Assembly: GCA_963693365.1 (NCBI GenBank)
Contig: CAVNZM010000008.1
Coordinates: 10,602,001 to 10,666,000, forward strand
Length of the DNA stretch: 64,000 nucleotides
Reading direction: 5' to 3'
Origin: Amoebidium appalachense
Lineage: Eukaryota; Ichthyosporea
The notes under the pieces are model-generated. The model saw only the letters and a program-made list of their open reading frames with translations. It was not told the origin of the DNA and made no database searches. Positions 1 through 12,046 of the stretch are shown here, in pieces; the first letter of the stretch is position 1, and each line of letters opens with the position of its first letter. Both the position numbers and the translations under genes were made by a program.

Positions 1-428
1 ATGCATACTCTTTATGTGTGGTTTGCACTCTGCATTGTGTTGTCTGATGTCCTTGTGTCCTTAGCACTTTATGACGCAATTCAACCCCCTGAGGATGGGC
101 TCTGCATATACTATGCATACTCTTTATGTGTGGTTGCACTCTGCATTGTGTTGTCTGATGTCCTTGTGTCCTTTGCACTTTATGACGCAATTCAACCCCC
201 TGAGGATGGGCTCTGCATATACTATGCATACTCTTTATGTGTGGTTGCACTCTGCATTGTGTTGTCTGATGTCCTTGTGTCCTTAGCACTTTATGACGCA
301 ATTCAACCCCCTGAGGATGGGCTCTGCATATACTATGCATACTCTTTATGTGTGGTTTGCACTCTGCATTGTGTTGTCCGTTGTTTGTGTGTACTTCGCA
401 CTTTATGGCGCATTCAACCCCCCTCCTT
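1..428 (+). repeat. 111-bp tandem array derived from the poly(C)-tailed element
   Basis: Four head-to-tail units start at 1, 113, 224 and 335, so the period is 111-112 bp. Each holds the 3' module of the interspersed element described at 30003-30327, running from GAGGATGGGCTCTGC to GACGCAATTCAACCCCC. The first three units are nearly identical; the fourth diverges toward its 3' end and runs into a long C-rich tail. Units join at a short C-run, as expected if unequal exchange occurred between the C-run just inside the element and its terminal C tail. The apparent open reading frame across the array is a by-product of the period being close to a multiple of three. Confidence 0.9.
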
Positions 429-476
429 CCCCCCCCCCCCCCCTCCCCCCCCCCCCCCCCCCCTCCCCCTCACTTG

Positions 477-646
477 GGCCCTCCCTGAGGATGGGCTCTG
501 CTTATGACGCATACTGTGCGCATGGCTGATGCTGCATACTTGAATGTTTGCCTTTGCATGTGTCCTGCACCATGCTTCTCATCGTGTATGCGTACTTCGT
601 ACTGTGTTCCGCATTCAAAACCCCCCTCCCCCCTCCCCCCCCCCCT
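477..646 (+). mobile_element. Poly(C)-tailed element, second subfamily, 3' module
   Basis: After CCTGAGGATGGGCTCTGC this copy carries a different body, including GAATGTTTGCCTTTGCATGT and CGTGTATGCGTACTTCGTAC. It ends GCATTCAAAA followed by an interrupted C-run. The same variant recurs at 23345-23468 and, reversed, at 38722-39025, so it is a subfamily rather than random decay. Confidence 0.8.
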
Positions 647-756
647 TTCCCCTTCATATTGTTTCCTCCGTTTTCTCTTTTTAGCCTGTGCCTTTTTTTT
701 TCTTTTTTTCTTTTTTTTTTTGCCCCTCACTTGGCCATGGTCTTTTCCCCGTGCAG

Positions 757-834
757 CCGCGGAACTCGACACCGCAATTTGAGCGACGAAGATTTAGCAT
801 GCCCGAGTTCAGCTCCCACACAAAGTGCGTGTTA

Positions 835-867
<33 letters not shown>

Positions 868-1378
868 TTTCGCACCACAACGACGAAGATGCACGGGTGC
901 GCGCACATAGGCAAACACACACACACGCACACACACGCACATGCAGACACACACCTAAGATGATCTATGTGGCAAGTTGGGATGGCCTTGTGTTGATCCC
1001 CCATCTTCCCCCCCCCCCCTCCCCCCCCGATGGGCTCTGCTTATTATGCATACTCTTTATGTATGGCTTGCATTCTGCATCGTGTTATCCGTTTGTTCTT
1101 GTGTACTTCGTACTTTATGACGCATTCAAACCCCCCCCCCCCCCCCCCCCCCCCCCAAAGTTCAAGTAAAACAATATCTGAGTTGGGTTTCGTTGACGAG
1201 GTGAATGGGTCGAAGCTCGGGTACTGTGGATGACATCGAAAATCGAAACTCCGGTACTGTGGATGACGTGGGCCCCCCCTGAGCATGGGCTCTCATTATT
1301 ACACATACTCTACATGTGTGGTTGGCACTCTGCATCATGTTATCCGTTGTTTATGTGTACTTCGTGCTTTATGGCGCA

Positions 1379-1415
<37 letters not shown>

Positions 1416-1578
1416 CCACCACCACCACCAACCACTGCCACTGTCACACTAAGAGTAGTATGTGCTAAGAATAGCCTTGTCCTCATGAGAATGACTCACT
1501 CTTGGTTTCCGCCTCATTGCATGCAGGGAGGAGCCCATGCAATCCCATGCATCAATGATGTCACCAATGGTAAACAAC

Positions 1579-1667
<89 letters not shown>

Positions 1668-2149
1668 TTGTGTGTGTGTGTGAGCGCGCGCGATTGTTCC
1701 CCTAAACTGGCTAGGCATTAACAATGATGTTTCGAAGCCATTGTCAGTATTTGTTTAAGCATGCGAGAGCCCTGGGTCTCTTTCCTGTTATGCCCTAACC
1801 GAACATTTGATGGGAGATAATATGCCGCTGATCTTCAGATAACTTGACTTTGCAGACATGGGCAGAAGCAGTAAGAGGTAGGAGATTAGGGGAATGTGGG
1901 GCCCTAGAGGGAGGGGAAGGAGGGGGAGGGGGGGGGGGGGGGGGGAGGGGAGGAGGGTAGGATTGTGGTGTCACGTGACTTACCATATATGGGCGTGTGA
2001 GCAGGAGGTGGGCAACGTGGCCCGGCCCGACCCGGACATGCTTCTACGACAATTGCTGGAGCAGAGAATGGACCGAACCATCCCCCTGCCACCCAACATA
2101 TACCCAAGGTGTGCACGGTTGTTTGTTTTTTTGTTTTTTTTTTTTTTTT

Positions 2150-2205
<56 letters not shown>

Positions 2206-2572
2206 ATAATGAGTGTGCGAAATGTGTGGGTGTGGGTGCGCCATTGCTTGGGTGTGTGGGTGGTTTTATAGAAGTATATTTCGTAGGGTGGAATGGAGGC
2301 AGGACGCAGTAGGTGTAAAATCGACAAGGGGACAGGGTAAAAGGTGGGGAGGAAAAAGAAGAGAGGGGGGGAAGGGGGAGGGGGAGGGGGGGAAGATATG
2401 TCTGTGTAAACGTGTGCTGGTGGATTTGGGTAGAGGCTGGTTGTGTGGGCATGCAGTGGGTTATGGCGGCATGACCGGTGTGTGTTTCTTGGTTTTGGGC
2501 TTGTTCTTGCATGTGTGCTGCAAGACGCCTTGAATAAGGGCCAGGTGACGTGCTTGGAAAGTATGTGTGCGC

Positions 2573-2603
<31 letters not shown>

Positions 2604-3059
2604 GGGGGGGGCTTTGTGACTTGTTTGTGTGTGCATGTGTGGGTGTGGGTGTGGGTGTGGGTGTGATGTGCAGGTTTAAAAAAGATCGACGGTGTGCCGA
2701 AGAAAGTATGATTGGTTTTTTTTTTTTTTTTTTTTTTTCTTGTTTTTGTTTTTGGGAGGGGGTGGCAGCGGCAATCAGAGCTTTTCATCCTTTTCACGGA
2801 ATTGCGTTGCCAACATCGAACTCCCCTCACACGTGGAGGCCAAAACAGAGCAATACTATGATACCACACTAACACACCCATTCCTTTTAGGCGGCCAGGG
2901 CCAATGGGAATGGACCATTACGATGATCGGAATGCACCGCCGGAGCAGCAGCCACGGCTTGGACTTTCAGACCTTGGGGATGTGGACGTGGACCAGTATC
3001 TTACTATTATGGAGCAGGCACTGAATACCGGCACCGTAAATCCTTGGTCGGACACTTGA
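757..3059 (+). CDS. Unrecognised protein, four C-terminal exons (5' end not identified)
   Basis: Four exons join in phase: 757-824, 1527-1569, 2005-2108 and 2891-3059, ending at TGA 3057-3059. Each is bounded by AG and GT, and alternative frames across the joins hit stops. About 127 residues are visible. The chain is polar and proline-rich: it starts PRNSTPQFERRRFSMPEF, has LLRQLLEQRMDRTIPLPP in the middle and ends with an acidic stretch (GLSDLGDVDVDQYL) and NPWSDT. I recognise no domain; an acidic, glutamine-rich tail could belong to a nuclear regulator, but that is a guess. Introns hold poly(C), (CA)n and a T-run followed by a G-run, plus two copies of the poly(C)-tailed element. Upstream exons lie in or beyond the repeat array at the left edge. 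Confidence 0.6.
1021..1156 (+). mobile_element. Poly(C)-tailed element, 3' module, in intron
   Basis: It runs from GATGGGCTCTGCTTATTATG to GACGCATTCAAA and then an uninterrupted C-run. It lies in the sense orientation inside the first visible intron of the unrecognised gene. Confidence 0.85.
1157..1413 (+). mobile_element. Poly(C)-tailed element, longer copy, in intron
   Basis: It starts with the internal module TATCTGAGTTGGGTTTCGTT and continues through a duplicated GGTACTGTGGATGAC segment and GGGCCCCCCCTGAGCATGGG to the terminal C-run. It abuts the preceding copy's C tail, so the two are nested or tandem. Confidence 0.85.
1580..1664 (+). repeat. (CA)n microsatellite
   Basis: Near-perfect CA dinucleotide run, starting about ten bases after the splice donor at 1570. 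Confidence 0.95.
2125..2204 (+). repeat. Compound poly(T)-poly(G) tract
   Basis: A T-rich run passes directly into about 45 consecutive G. It is the reverse complement of the C(n)A(n) compound tracts seen elsewhere in the window. Confidence 0.95.
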
Positions 3060-3095
3060 AATTTCACTTGCTTGGTTATGAACCCCCCCCCCCCC

Positions 3096-3150
<55 letters not shown>

Positions 3151-3256
3151 CACATGCATACACACAACACGCACACACATACATACCCATCCCCACTCCA
3201 CCCTTCTCCTTGTCAAGTTGACCTACATAGTTTACGCAGGCGTGAACCGAAATTAT

Positions 3257-3400
3257 CCCCCCCCCCCCCCCCCCCCCCCTCCGCTCTTAAGGATGTTGTT
3301 TGCTCGTTATGCATATACTTTGTGTGCTTTGCACAGTGATTCTGCGTTGTGTTTTCCTTCATGAATGTGTGCTTCGTACTCTACAACACCTTCTAAAACT
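3257..3400 (+). mobile_element. Degenerate poly(C)-tailed element
   Basis: A C-run is followed by a diverged version of the 3' module (CTCGTTATGCATATACTTTG, then TGTGCTTCGTACTCTACAAC). The copy has no clear terminal C tail, so it is an old copy. Confidence 0.55.
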
Positions 3401-4424
3401 AATAGTGTACGCGTCCGACATATGACTCCAGCAGAATACCTTATCCGGCAGTGAAGCGAACACGCAGGAAACATGCACGTATGTCCATTCTCAATAATCG
3501 CCGCACAATTTTTATTTTAAATTATTCTGCAATACTGTTGTAATCCCACTCGCTGCCTCGTGAGCCCCAAATTGATGCGCTCGGATTGGTTTTGTCTCCG
3601 AGATTTTTTGTTGTTTTTTTGTTGCTTCCCTCCCATCTACCTTTGTACTAAGCATACGTTCGTTTGTGTGATGACTGAAAAACAGATGTGTTGAGAATTT
3701 GAGCCCGATATTCATATACGGGCAGGACACGAATCTGAAACGACATGCGTTGCTCTTATCTGTTATGTAGTTGGATATAAAAAATTGTAATAATAATAAT
3801 GACGATATCGATGTGTTTGCGACGTGCACACCACACATGCCTTAATTTGTTTTATAGTTTTAATTTTTTTTATTTTTTTTTTTAGAGTGTTTGGTTTTGG
3901 GTTCTGCCTTAGAATTCGTTGTTCTGTGATCCCTTATCTTACCGAGTGAAAGATGTTGTGCATATCATAGTAGCGATGATGATAGCATTAAATGATCTAC
4001 CGTGTTGTAATTCAATACCCTGCCAGTGATAATGTGGGAAATTCTAACTTTAAAATTGTACGTCTAAAAAGTCCAGTTGTTTTTTCTTGGAACAATTCAT
4101 GCTAATTTTCCTAATCTATTGCTGCAAATTCGCACAAAAGAACCAAAAATTAATAAAGCTGACACGGGAATCATATTCCGATGGGTGTTCACGATTACGT
4201 TTGCATGTCCACACTTGAATTCACCGTTTGAGCTAAGAATAAGCATAATTTGCAATGAGTGATTGTGCACTAGTACTGGATGTCATGGTAACGTGTGCGG
4301 ATGAAGGATGTCGACACATATCGTCGGTGGTAAGCGTGTTGCAGCGAACGCAGTATGAAGTCTTAGCAAGCATGCACATCCCTCCCTCCCGAAGCCCCCC
4401 CCCCCCTCCCGGCCCCCCCCCCAT

Positions 4425-4586
4425 AGGTCGAAACTCGGGTACTGTGGATGACGTGGGCCCCCCCTGAGGTTAGGCTCTGCATATACTATGCATACTCTTT
4501 ATGTGTGGTTTGCACTCTGCATTGTGTTGTCCGTTGTTTATGTGTGCTTTGCACTTTATGGCGCATTCAAACCTCCCCCCCCCCCC

Positions 4587-4602
<16 letters not shown>
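4425..4602 (+). mobile_element. Poly(C)-tailed element
   Basis: It begins GGTCGAAACTCGGGTACTG and continues through GGGCCCCCCCTGAGG and the standard body to GGCGCATTCAAACC and the C-run. It is truncated at the 5' side relative to the copy at 30003-30327. Confidence 0.9.
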
Positions 4603-4617
<15 letters not shown>

Positions 4618-4746
4618 AAACACACCCGCCCACCCACCACACACCCGCCCACCCGCCACCCACCCACCCACCCTTCTCCCCAAATATGTCCCCGCCAGTA
4701 CTGCCACATTGCAACATGTGATATGCGTGCGGGAAATGTGGTGGGT

Positions 4747-4778
<32 letters not shown>

Positions 4779-5101
4779 GGGTGGGTGGGGGGGGGGGGGG
4801 GGGTCCACCAGCCACGGAATATGATTCCTGCGTCAGTTTTATTCGAAGGTCGGGGTTAACCGGTACCCTGAGTACTAGTGCATACGTGTTCCCGTTGCTC
4901 TACACCCATGTGCATGTATGGCCCAGGGAGCTCACGGTCATAAAGCTTGTAAACGGAATGGATTGATTATGTCTTTGTGCAGCCTCACGCCTGTTTGTGT
5001 GTGTGTGCACGTAGCGTCACTGGGTGGGAGTGATGTCTCTGTGTGTGTGTGCGTGCGGGTGTGTGTGTGTGTGTGTGTGTGTTCTCTTTTTCAACCGGCG
5101 G

Positions 5102-5140
<39 letters not shown>

Positions 5141-6023
5141 TGGGGACGGGACGTTCCAACAACATTTCATTTACCTCAGGCCAGCGCCATCAAAATTTAT
5201 AAAAACCATAATTGAGGCATCACTCAGTCTGGCGCCAAGTTGCATAAATATTCGTATATACGATTAATTCAATGACATGCGCATTCCAAGCCGTAGGCAT
5301 CCAATCACATGCAGTACGCTGGATTGCCTTGTCCAATCAAATTGCACTCCCAGCAATCACTTGCAACGCTCTAATGACAACGCATTTGTTAACCCCAGTG
5401 TCTCGTAATTCAGTAACAGTTACAGTGACATTTTGCCGTGGCCGGGGTCACTGCAGCAGATTTACGGATAACCCCCCGTCGTAGAGTGGTGAGTGGTCAC
5501 GTGACCGTGTGATGCGGTGGCTGCCACATGACTTGTTGGGGTGATATGCCCATCACTGGGGATACCATGGGCGAGGAAGATGGATTCTGTGTGTGTGCAT
5601 TTTTTTCTTTTTCTTGCTTCACCCAAGTGTGGATGTGTGTGCATGCATGTGTGTGAATGTGTGTGTGTGTGTGTGCGTGTGTGTGTGTGCGTGCGCGCGC
5701 ACGCGTCTGTGTTTGTGCGCGTGTGTGTGTGGGGAGGGGAAGAGGGGAGGGGGGGGGGGGGGGGAAGATAAATGTGATTGTACGTGTGGCACTGTTTGTG
5801 TGTATGTGCGTGTTCATGTGCACATGTTTCGTGTCTCGCAGTTCGAGTTTGTGGTTGGGTTAGAAGATGAAGGGGTTATCGGGGGGAGGGGGTCGGGGGG
5901 GGGGGGGGGGTATGCGACAGTGAATATCTGTGCGTGTGCACGTGCGTGCTAGTAGTCGTGGTGGTGGTAGTGACGGGTTTTTGGTTGATTGGTCGGGGGG
6001 AGTCGGGGGCAAAGGAGGAGGAG

Positions 6024-6059
<36 letters not shown>

Positions 6060-6300
6060 GGAAACGAAGTCTGACATTTACAGGTCATTTTGGGCGAGCC
6101 CAAACCTGCCCGGCTACAAACACGGAGCAGGCGGCTGTATTATATTGCAATTGTTATCGATAGTGTGCAATTCGTTCATACTCAATTATCACATACATCA
6201 ATGAGCATCTCAGCGGCTGAATCAACGACAAACCATTAGCAAAATCAAACATCTCATACTACGTATCATGCTATAGCGTATCCACACATCTTAAACCAAA

Positions 6301-8400
6301 CTATGAAGTATCCCCCTTCTTCTCCAGATCAACAGCGCTCAAATTTGGGGATCCCATATCAGCAAACCTAACCCTGTTTGTTCCCTCTGAGCCACCAACC
6401 CCATCCACCTCCGAACTATTCGAAATATTTGCAATGTTGTCCTCTGGGCGTCTCCGCGCCAGGAACCCACCCTCACGAAGCCATTCCCTCCTATCCTCTA
6501 TAGCTGTCTTTCTCGCCTCACGCATAAGCGTAGCTAGTTTTCTTTCTTCGTCGTCATTTTCAGGGCGCCGGAGCAACACCGTCTTACCGTTGATGGTTCT
6601 AAACCCTTCAATCAGGTGAGTCATGTCAGGACGATGCCTTCTTTGGCTCTCTTCCGTGAGGAATGATTGATTGGTTTGGTGCATGATGGATGGGCGGCCG
6701 GGACCGGATTCATAGCTGGAGTCCTGCAACATGTTCGTGACGGTGAACTGCGAATCGGCGCGGATCTCATTAAGAAGAGCATCGTCGACCTGTTGTTGTG
6801 TGCACAGAGAAGAAATTTCAGAGTGATCGCGCTCGGGCAACCACCGCACCACCCAAAGATCGTCCGTCCCCTCTGTGCTCGTGCACGTGTTGAAGCTATC
6901 GTGGATGGCCTTCAACCGCGCAAACAAATCATCTGCCTCGGAAGATTCGGGCTGGATGATGAACGGGAGGGAGAGTGTATTGTCGAGGACATAGAACACA
7001 CGCACGGCCTGCCTGCCCTTTGCGTGGTTAATACGCGCCTCAACCACGTGAAGGTTAAGTGTGTGCGCCGTGTCGAACAGCGCCGACATGAGAGACCATT
7101 CCGCCCGTCCCTTAAGCAGCAACTTGTAGTATACAGGGCTGTATGAACCCACCCCTTGCTCCGCCAGGTCCGCATTTGTCGTGTTGGCAGCAGCCGCTGC
7201 AAGAGCACCATGCAACTCCTTGCGCGTTTGACGTTCCTGAAGCTTTAGCGTAACATTGAGTGCAATGGGTGAAATGATGGCGGAAACTAGGATAGCCGCG
7301 GATATGGCAGTGAACTGAACATCGGACAAAACACCATCACGGTAGGTCTCGTTGGCAATGAGGAAGGCAAACTCACCCCAGGCTGCCATGGCAAATCCGA
7401 TGGTGAAAAACCCGTACGTGGTTCGTGGACGCGAGAAAACACCGGTGGCAATCTTGCCCAACAGCGGCACCAAAAATGCCGCCAAGTACTTCAACACCTC
7501 CAGATTGAAGAAGTCCTTAATGGGGATTTCGAAACCGATTGTCGCGCTGAAGAAAACATGGAGTAACAGCTGGCTCACACGTTTGATCTGTCGCACCCAC
7601 TCCGCTTCAATTTCGTGGATAGTGCAAAAGCACAGGCCGGCAATGAAGCACCCCAAAAGGTAAGAAGCACGTGAGTAGTTGGCAGCAGCCATGAGGCCGA
7701 TTGCCAGCACAAACATGCAGAAAAGGAGAACCTTTCCCCTGTTGTCTTCCTTCACCCGGGGCAAAAACTGGTGGACTATTTTGGGCATGACGAAGATGGC
7801 AATGGAGCCGAATCCAACCAAAAACACAAACGCGGCGACTACCGGAAGAGAAAAATTCAACCCAGAGGGGTCTTTGATGGCCCTCAACTCTGAGAGGAGA
7901 ACCAAAGCAATAACATCGTCCACCACCGCCGCCGTGATGATGAGCTGACCCGTTGGGGTGGAAAGAACATTCGCTGATTTCAAAACGTTAATAGCTATTC
8001 CCATAGATGTGGGTGCAAAGGCGGCGCCTGCAGCAAACGCTGCACCGGTCGAAAGACCGAAAGCGTAAGAAATCCCAAACCCGATTGCAAGGGGAGCCGC
8101 AGAACCAGCAAAACCTACCATCACACCCAAAACACCGACCTCCTTCAACATTTCAATGTCCACTTCTAGGCCTGCCTCAACAACTAGAAGAAGGAGACCC
8201 AGCTCACCAATAAGCATAACAGCCGGGTAAAATGGAACGACGTTTAATAGTTTCGGGCCCAAAATGGTACCTACAAGAATCTCACCGACAAGAGGAGGGA
8301 CACCGATGGGAATGGCGGAAACCGCCCTCCCTCCGAGCCATACGGCAAGGAAATAAATGCAAGTGAGGAGTACATCCTCAAAGCCAAAGGCACCAGCCAT
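6301..8400 (-). CDS. CPA2-family monovalent cation:proton antiporter (KefB-like)
   Basis: A single-exon frame of 699 residues starts at ATG 8398-8400 and ends at TAG 6301-6303. Residues 1 to about 395 are a hydrophobic multi-pass domain of the Na+/H+ exchanger fold. The paired aspartates of the ion-binding site are visible as AVVDDVIAL (Asp161-Asp162), with the glycine/proline-rich FAPTSMGIAINVL before them, as in CPA2 transporters. The following ~300 residues are soluble; they lack an obvious Rossmann (TrkA-N) glycine motif and end in a charged tail, so this C-terminal part is lineage-specific or too diverged to name. Expected role: exchange of K+ or Na+ for H+ across an organelle or plasma membrane; ion and membrane cannot be read from sequence. 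It is the only intronless large gene here. Confidence 0.92.
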   Translation of the reverse strand: MAGAFGFEDVLLTCIYFLAVWLGGRAVSAIPIGVPPLVGEILVGTILGPKLLNVVPFYPAVMLIGELGLLLLVVEAGLEVDIEMLKEVGVLGVMVGFAGSAAPLAIGFGISYAFGLSTGAAFAAGAAFAPTSMGIAINVLKSANVLSTPTGQLIITAAVVDDVIALVLLSELRAIKDPSGLNFSLPVVAAFVFLVGFGSIAIFVMPKIVHQFLPRVKEDNRGKVLLFCMFVLAIGLMAAANYSRASYLLGCFIAGLCFCTIHEIEAEWVRQIKRVSQLLLHVFFSATIGFEIPIKDFFNLEVLKYLAAFLVPLLGKIATGVFSRPRTTYGFFTIGFAMAAWGEFAFLIANETYRDGVLSDVQFTAISAAILVSAIISPIALNVTLKLQERQTRKELHGALAAAAANTTNADLAEQGVGSYSPVYYKLLLKGRAEWSLMSALFDTAHTLNLHVVEARINHAKGRQAVRVFYVLDNTLSLPFIIQPESSEADDLFARLKAIHDSFNTCTSTEGTDDLWVVRWLPERDHSEISSLCTQQQVDDALLNEIRADSQFTVTNMLQDSSYESGPGRPSIMHQTNQSFLTEESQRRHRPDMTHLIEGFRTINGKTVLLRRPENDDEERKLATLMREARKTAIEDRREWLREGGFLARRRPEDNIANISNSSEVDGVGGSEGTNRVRFADMGSPNLSAVDLEKKGDTS

Positions 8401-8536
8401 AACAGGAAACGCTGTTTGTGCAAAAAAGTACTGAGGCTTAGGCTTTGTATGGGTGATCAGGTCCTAGAGAAATAAGAAATACATGGGTGAGAATGTAGAC
8501 AGGCTCTGTTTACACTGGCACCTAAGAAAACGCCTC

Positions 8537-8545
8537 TTTATATAC
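8537..8545 (-). promoter_or_regulatory. TATA-box candidate for the antiporter gene
   Basis: On the minus strand this reads GTATATAAAGAGG, about 137 bases before the antiporter start codon, a reasonable place for a core promoter with a short 5' UTR. Confidence 0.4.
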
Positions 8546-10234
8546 TTTCTTCACTTACGGCCCGCCAATAAGATGGATTCAAGAAGTGGGTAAAATTTTA
8601 AATCACCGTGCACAGTAGAGTAGTGTGTGGTGCCATCAACATTGATGATGGCTCCGAATAATGCTAGATAGTTATGTCACACTTGTATGGTTAAGCCTAT
8701 CATACAACTTTAGAAATCTACATAAAAACAACAACAGAAAAACAAAAGTAATATTGAAAAAGAATATGCTCAAATGATTTGACATGCATAGCTTCTCAGG
8801 TACTCAAATACAGCACTCAGGAAAAATGGAAAAAGGCACATGAAGTACCAGCCGGAAAAATCTCAAAACGGCATTTTCTATTGGTCGATAAAGAGCGCGG
8901 TAACAAGTTGGTTGGAACGTGCTACTTGAAGTTGAAGTTGCCAAGTGTACGTGGGTCACTTGTATTTGTCACCCCAACAAACATAACCATAAAATTGCTC
9001 TAAGACTCAGAGGCAGCACGTATAAAAAATACATCAATTTAATCATACATATTGGGCAGATGATATATTTAGAATGCCGAATAGCACTATGGCATACAAT
9101 GCCCTTTATGGGTACGAGTACGAATTCGAAGATTTGTGGGAGGCACGACAGAAATTTTGACATGTATATACCATATCTTGCTAGAACACGCAAAAATATT
9201 GCTGCAAAATATAATAGTAAATAAAGTATTTTTTCTTTTTTAACAGTCTCTTTTATACGAACTGGGTGATATGCGCAGTCATGCTCATTATCAAGAATGC
9301 TCGGGAAATCACCGTGGGGTCACTCTTTTGCCGCAGCCTGCAGTTAGCCAATCACGTTGCGGGTAGATTAAAAAAAAGCAGTTAGTCTAAACACGTTCTC
9401 TCTTACAAATTACTGCTATCAACAACTCTCCTTGAGCTCTACAATAGCTATTACGTAATATCGCGACATCCGTAAGACTATTTATCCTTGCGTACCTCTA
9501 TGACGTCATCCTGGCAGCTACCGGATGGGCCGGGCCCTTCAAGGGCCCACAGTCAAGTCTGACACAGTGGGAAACTTTCATGACTTAGCAGCGGTGTTCT
9601 TTTTCGGTGGATGCATGAAACCAACCGGGCTTGAGCTGTGTGGTAACTAACTGTACATAACAACCAGGTTAAATGCTTGAGAGCTGCATGAAAGTTTTTT
9701 CAGTGTCAGAGCCTGATTTTGCTTGTGAGCAGAAGTCCATCTTCTCAATCAGACCTTCCCCAACAGCACACCAGCACCCCAAAAGTCTGATCGTGTTGTG
9801 CTTGGAGGTTACGTTTCAAAACGGTTGGTGCGCGCTTGTGACATCTTGAACCCAAAGGCAGCCTTCCGTTCTTTTTAGAACTTTTTACCGGACTGTAAGC
9901 GGCCACTTTTTCTTTTTTTTTTCCTAAACAAGCAGTGCCCGAGCACACCGAGGCAACAGGGATGACACAGAAATAGTTGGTTTCCCCCGACGAAGCCTCC
10001 AGTGTGTTGTAAGGTTTACCCTCAGTTTATCTGGGTCTACGCTGTCGTGATTTTTTCCCCGCGAGCAGCGCTCATACATAGCGGCAACAGTGAGCACCTA
10101 CGGAACACGAAAACTCGGCGTATGTGTCAAGCAACACATACATCCCAAGATGTGTGTGCACTGAAGGTTCCCTTTTATGTAAAGTATGTTGATTACTCGC
10201 CATAATAGCAGGCTCTTCCTTTCCGATCTCCAAA
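8546..10234. other. Divergent promoter region, antiporter (-) / LCCL gene (+)
   Basis: This mixed-composition spacer has almost none of the homopolymers seen elsewhere. A CCAAT-type motif (GCCAATCACG) lies near 9348. No frame longer than about 100 codons resembles a protein I know. It probably holds promoters and 5' UTRs for both flanking genes. Confidence 0.5.
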
Positions 10235-12009
10235 ATGCGTACTTACAAGGAAATCGATTCTGATGCGCGCGATTCGCCCCGTGGGGATTCAGCCGAACAG
10301 GTGGGATCTACTCTGAGTTCCGACTTGGAAGAGGGTTCTGGACATCGTTCGTGCGAAACCACCCCTCTTCTTGTCGACACGCTCTCACCGGATCACGACA
10401 CATTCTGCTACCATGTTTGTTACTGGCTGGCAAAGGTCAAGGGGATCTACAAGAGGTGAGTCTTCATGTCTCCCTGTCAGATTTGCATTCTATTGGTGTG
10501 GTTCGTGTGGCCAACAGTGTAGTTTTTCTCTGACCTGTTATAGTAAATTTTTTTGAGTGCAGCCGCATGCTGCTGATAATTTTGGTGTTCTGCCTCCGAG
10601 TCAGCCTGTGCTTCTACTTCTTTTTTTTCTTCTTTCTTTGACGACGTACAGCACTATTCTAGCCGCACCCCTTTTCTCCTGCCCGCTCGCCTGCAAGTGA
10701 TTTTTGACCTGCTTCCATTTGCTTCGTGCTGCTCTTGCTGGGAGGCATGATTCCTACCTGGCGCTTTTCAGAGCCTTATAAGCTATTGTAGGCTCTTGTG
10801 CTGTGGTGCCCGTTGAACAAACATTTAACTTCATTTCACAGGGCCCTCACTCCCAGTGGTGAACCAAATGTCTTGCCTGCCCCCCAGCCCATCCTTCACC
10901 GCTACCAATCACGGGGCGTTCGCACTGCATACCTCCACATTGAAGTGCGCCAGATGCTATTTGCTGCCTTCTTCATGGGCGTGACCGTGATCATGTTCTC
11001 GGTGCTTTATCTTCACGCCTACGCCGCGCGCACAGATTTGGGCACGCCATACCGTGTTGATTGTGGTGATGGGGTGACTACGCTGTTTGGTCGCACGAAT
11101 CACATGATGGGCGAAGTTGACAAGCGTTTCGACTGGCGTAGGGAATCGCCTGAGTTTCCAGACCACATTGCCTCCAACTGGACTCCGGTGAGGTGCCCGG
11201 GCTTTTGCCCTTGGCGGGTCAATCGGAACTTTTCGGCAATTCACAGTTTTGGGGAGAGTGCAAAGCATCCGCCCTGCGAGGATTGCAACAACACGTATGG
11301 TATCGGAACAGCAATGTGCTTGGCAGCGGTACACAGCGAGATGGTGGGAAAGTACACGGGCGGATGTGTGTCTGTGCGCGTTGTTCCTATTGTGCACAAA
11401 AACAACACGAACGCACAAACAAAACTGGCGAAGAATTACACCGTCGAGTATAGAGCATGCACTCGACGAGATCACTGTCAGGATCGAACGCTTCTGGTTC
11501 TGAGTGTGACCATTCTCTCGGTTCTGGTGTGCCTTCTCCTTTCCCCTCCGCGTTGGCTCTTTTTCGGCGTGACGATGGTGTTAGGATACTGGTACGTTGT
11601 TCTTGTCGGGGCGCCCACTTACACGGCGGTGGGGAGCAATCGCTTGGACGATGCGCTTGGCACGTTCCCCCTGTTTGTGCTTTGCACGTACGCGCTGCAT
11701 AAGTTTCTGAAGCACGGGGCAGCGTGCAACCCCAAGACGGGCAAATACGTTCTGGACAATATGCTGCTTTTTGTGCTGCCTTTCTTCCTCATGGTGCACA
11801 TGGATTTCGCTAAGGTACCCCCCCCCCCCCCCCCCCCCCCCCTCTCTTCCCCTCAAGCCTTGCTCTTTCCTCGTGGACTCTCTTTCATTTTCGTCCTCAA
11901 GGTTCTTCCCTGTGATCGATGAAATCGATGGTCATCTGTGCATGTATTTTTATTTTTTTTCTCCCTTTCTTTTCGGGCCCAGGGGAGGGGAGGGGAGGGG
12001 AGGGGGAGG

Positions 12010-12046
<37 letters not shown>

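Larger units (their letters stand above)
3060..6300. other. Convergent spacer, no gene seen
   Basis: This lies between the 3' ends of the unrecognised gene (+) and the antiporter (-). It contains (CA)n at about 3099-3145, a degenerate and an intact poly(C)-tailed element, an AT-rich stretch at 3400-4250 with no coding signal, paired poly(G) blocks at 4748-4803 and 5103-5139, TG-rich DNA at 5590-5740 and G-runs to 6057. Short frames here are repeat-encoded. Confidence 0.7.

Noticed and set aside
1-507. 168-codon frame across the left-edge repeat
   Set aside because: It follows the 111-bp repeat period and translates the same non-coding element in every unit.
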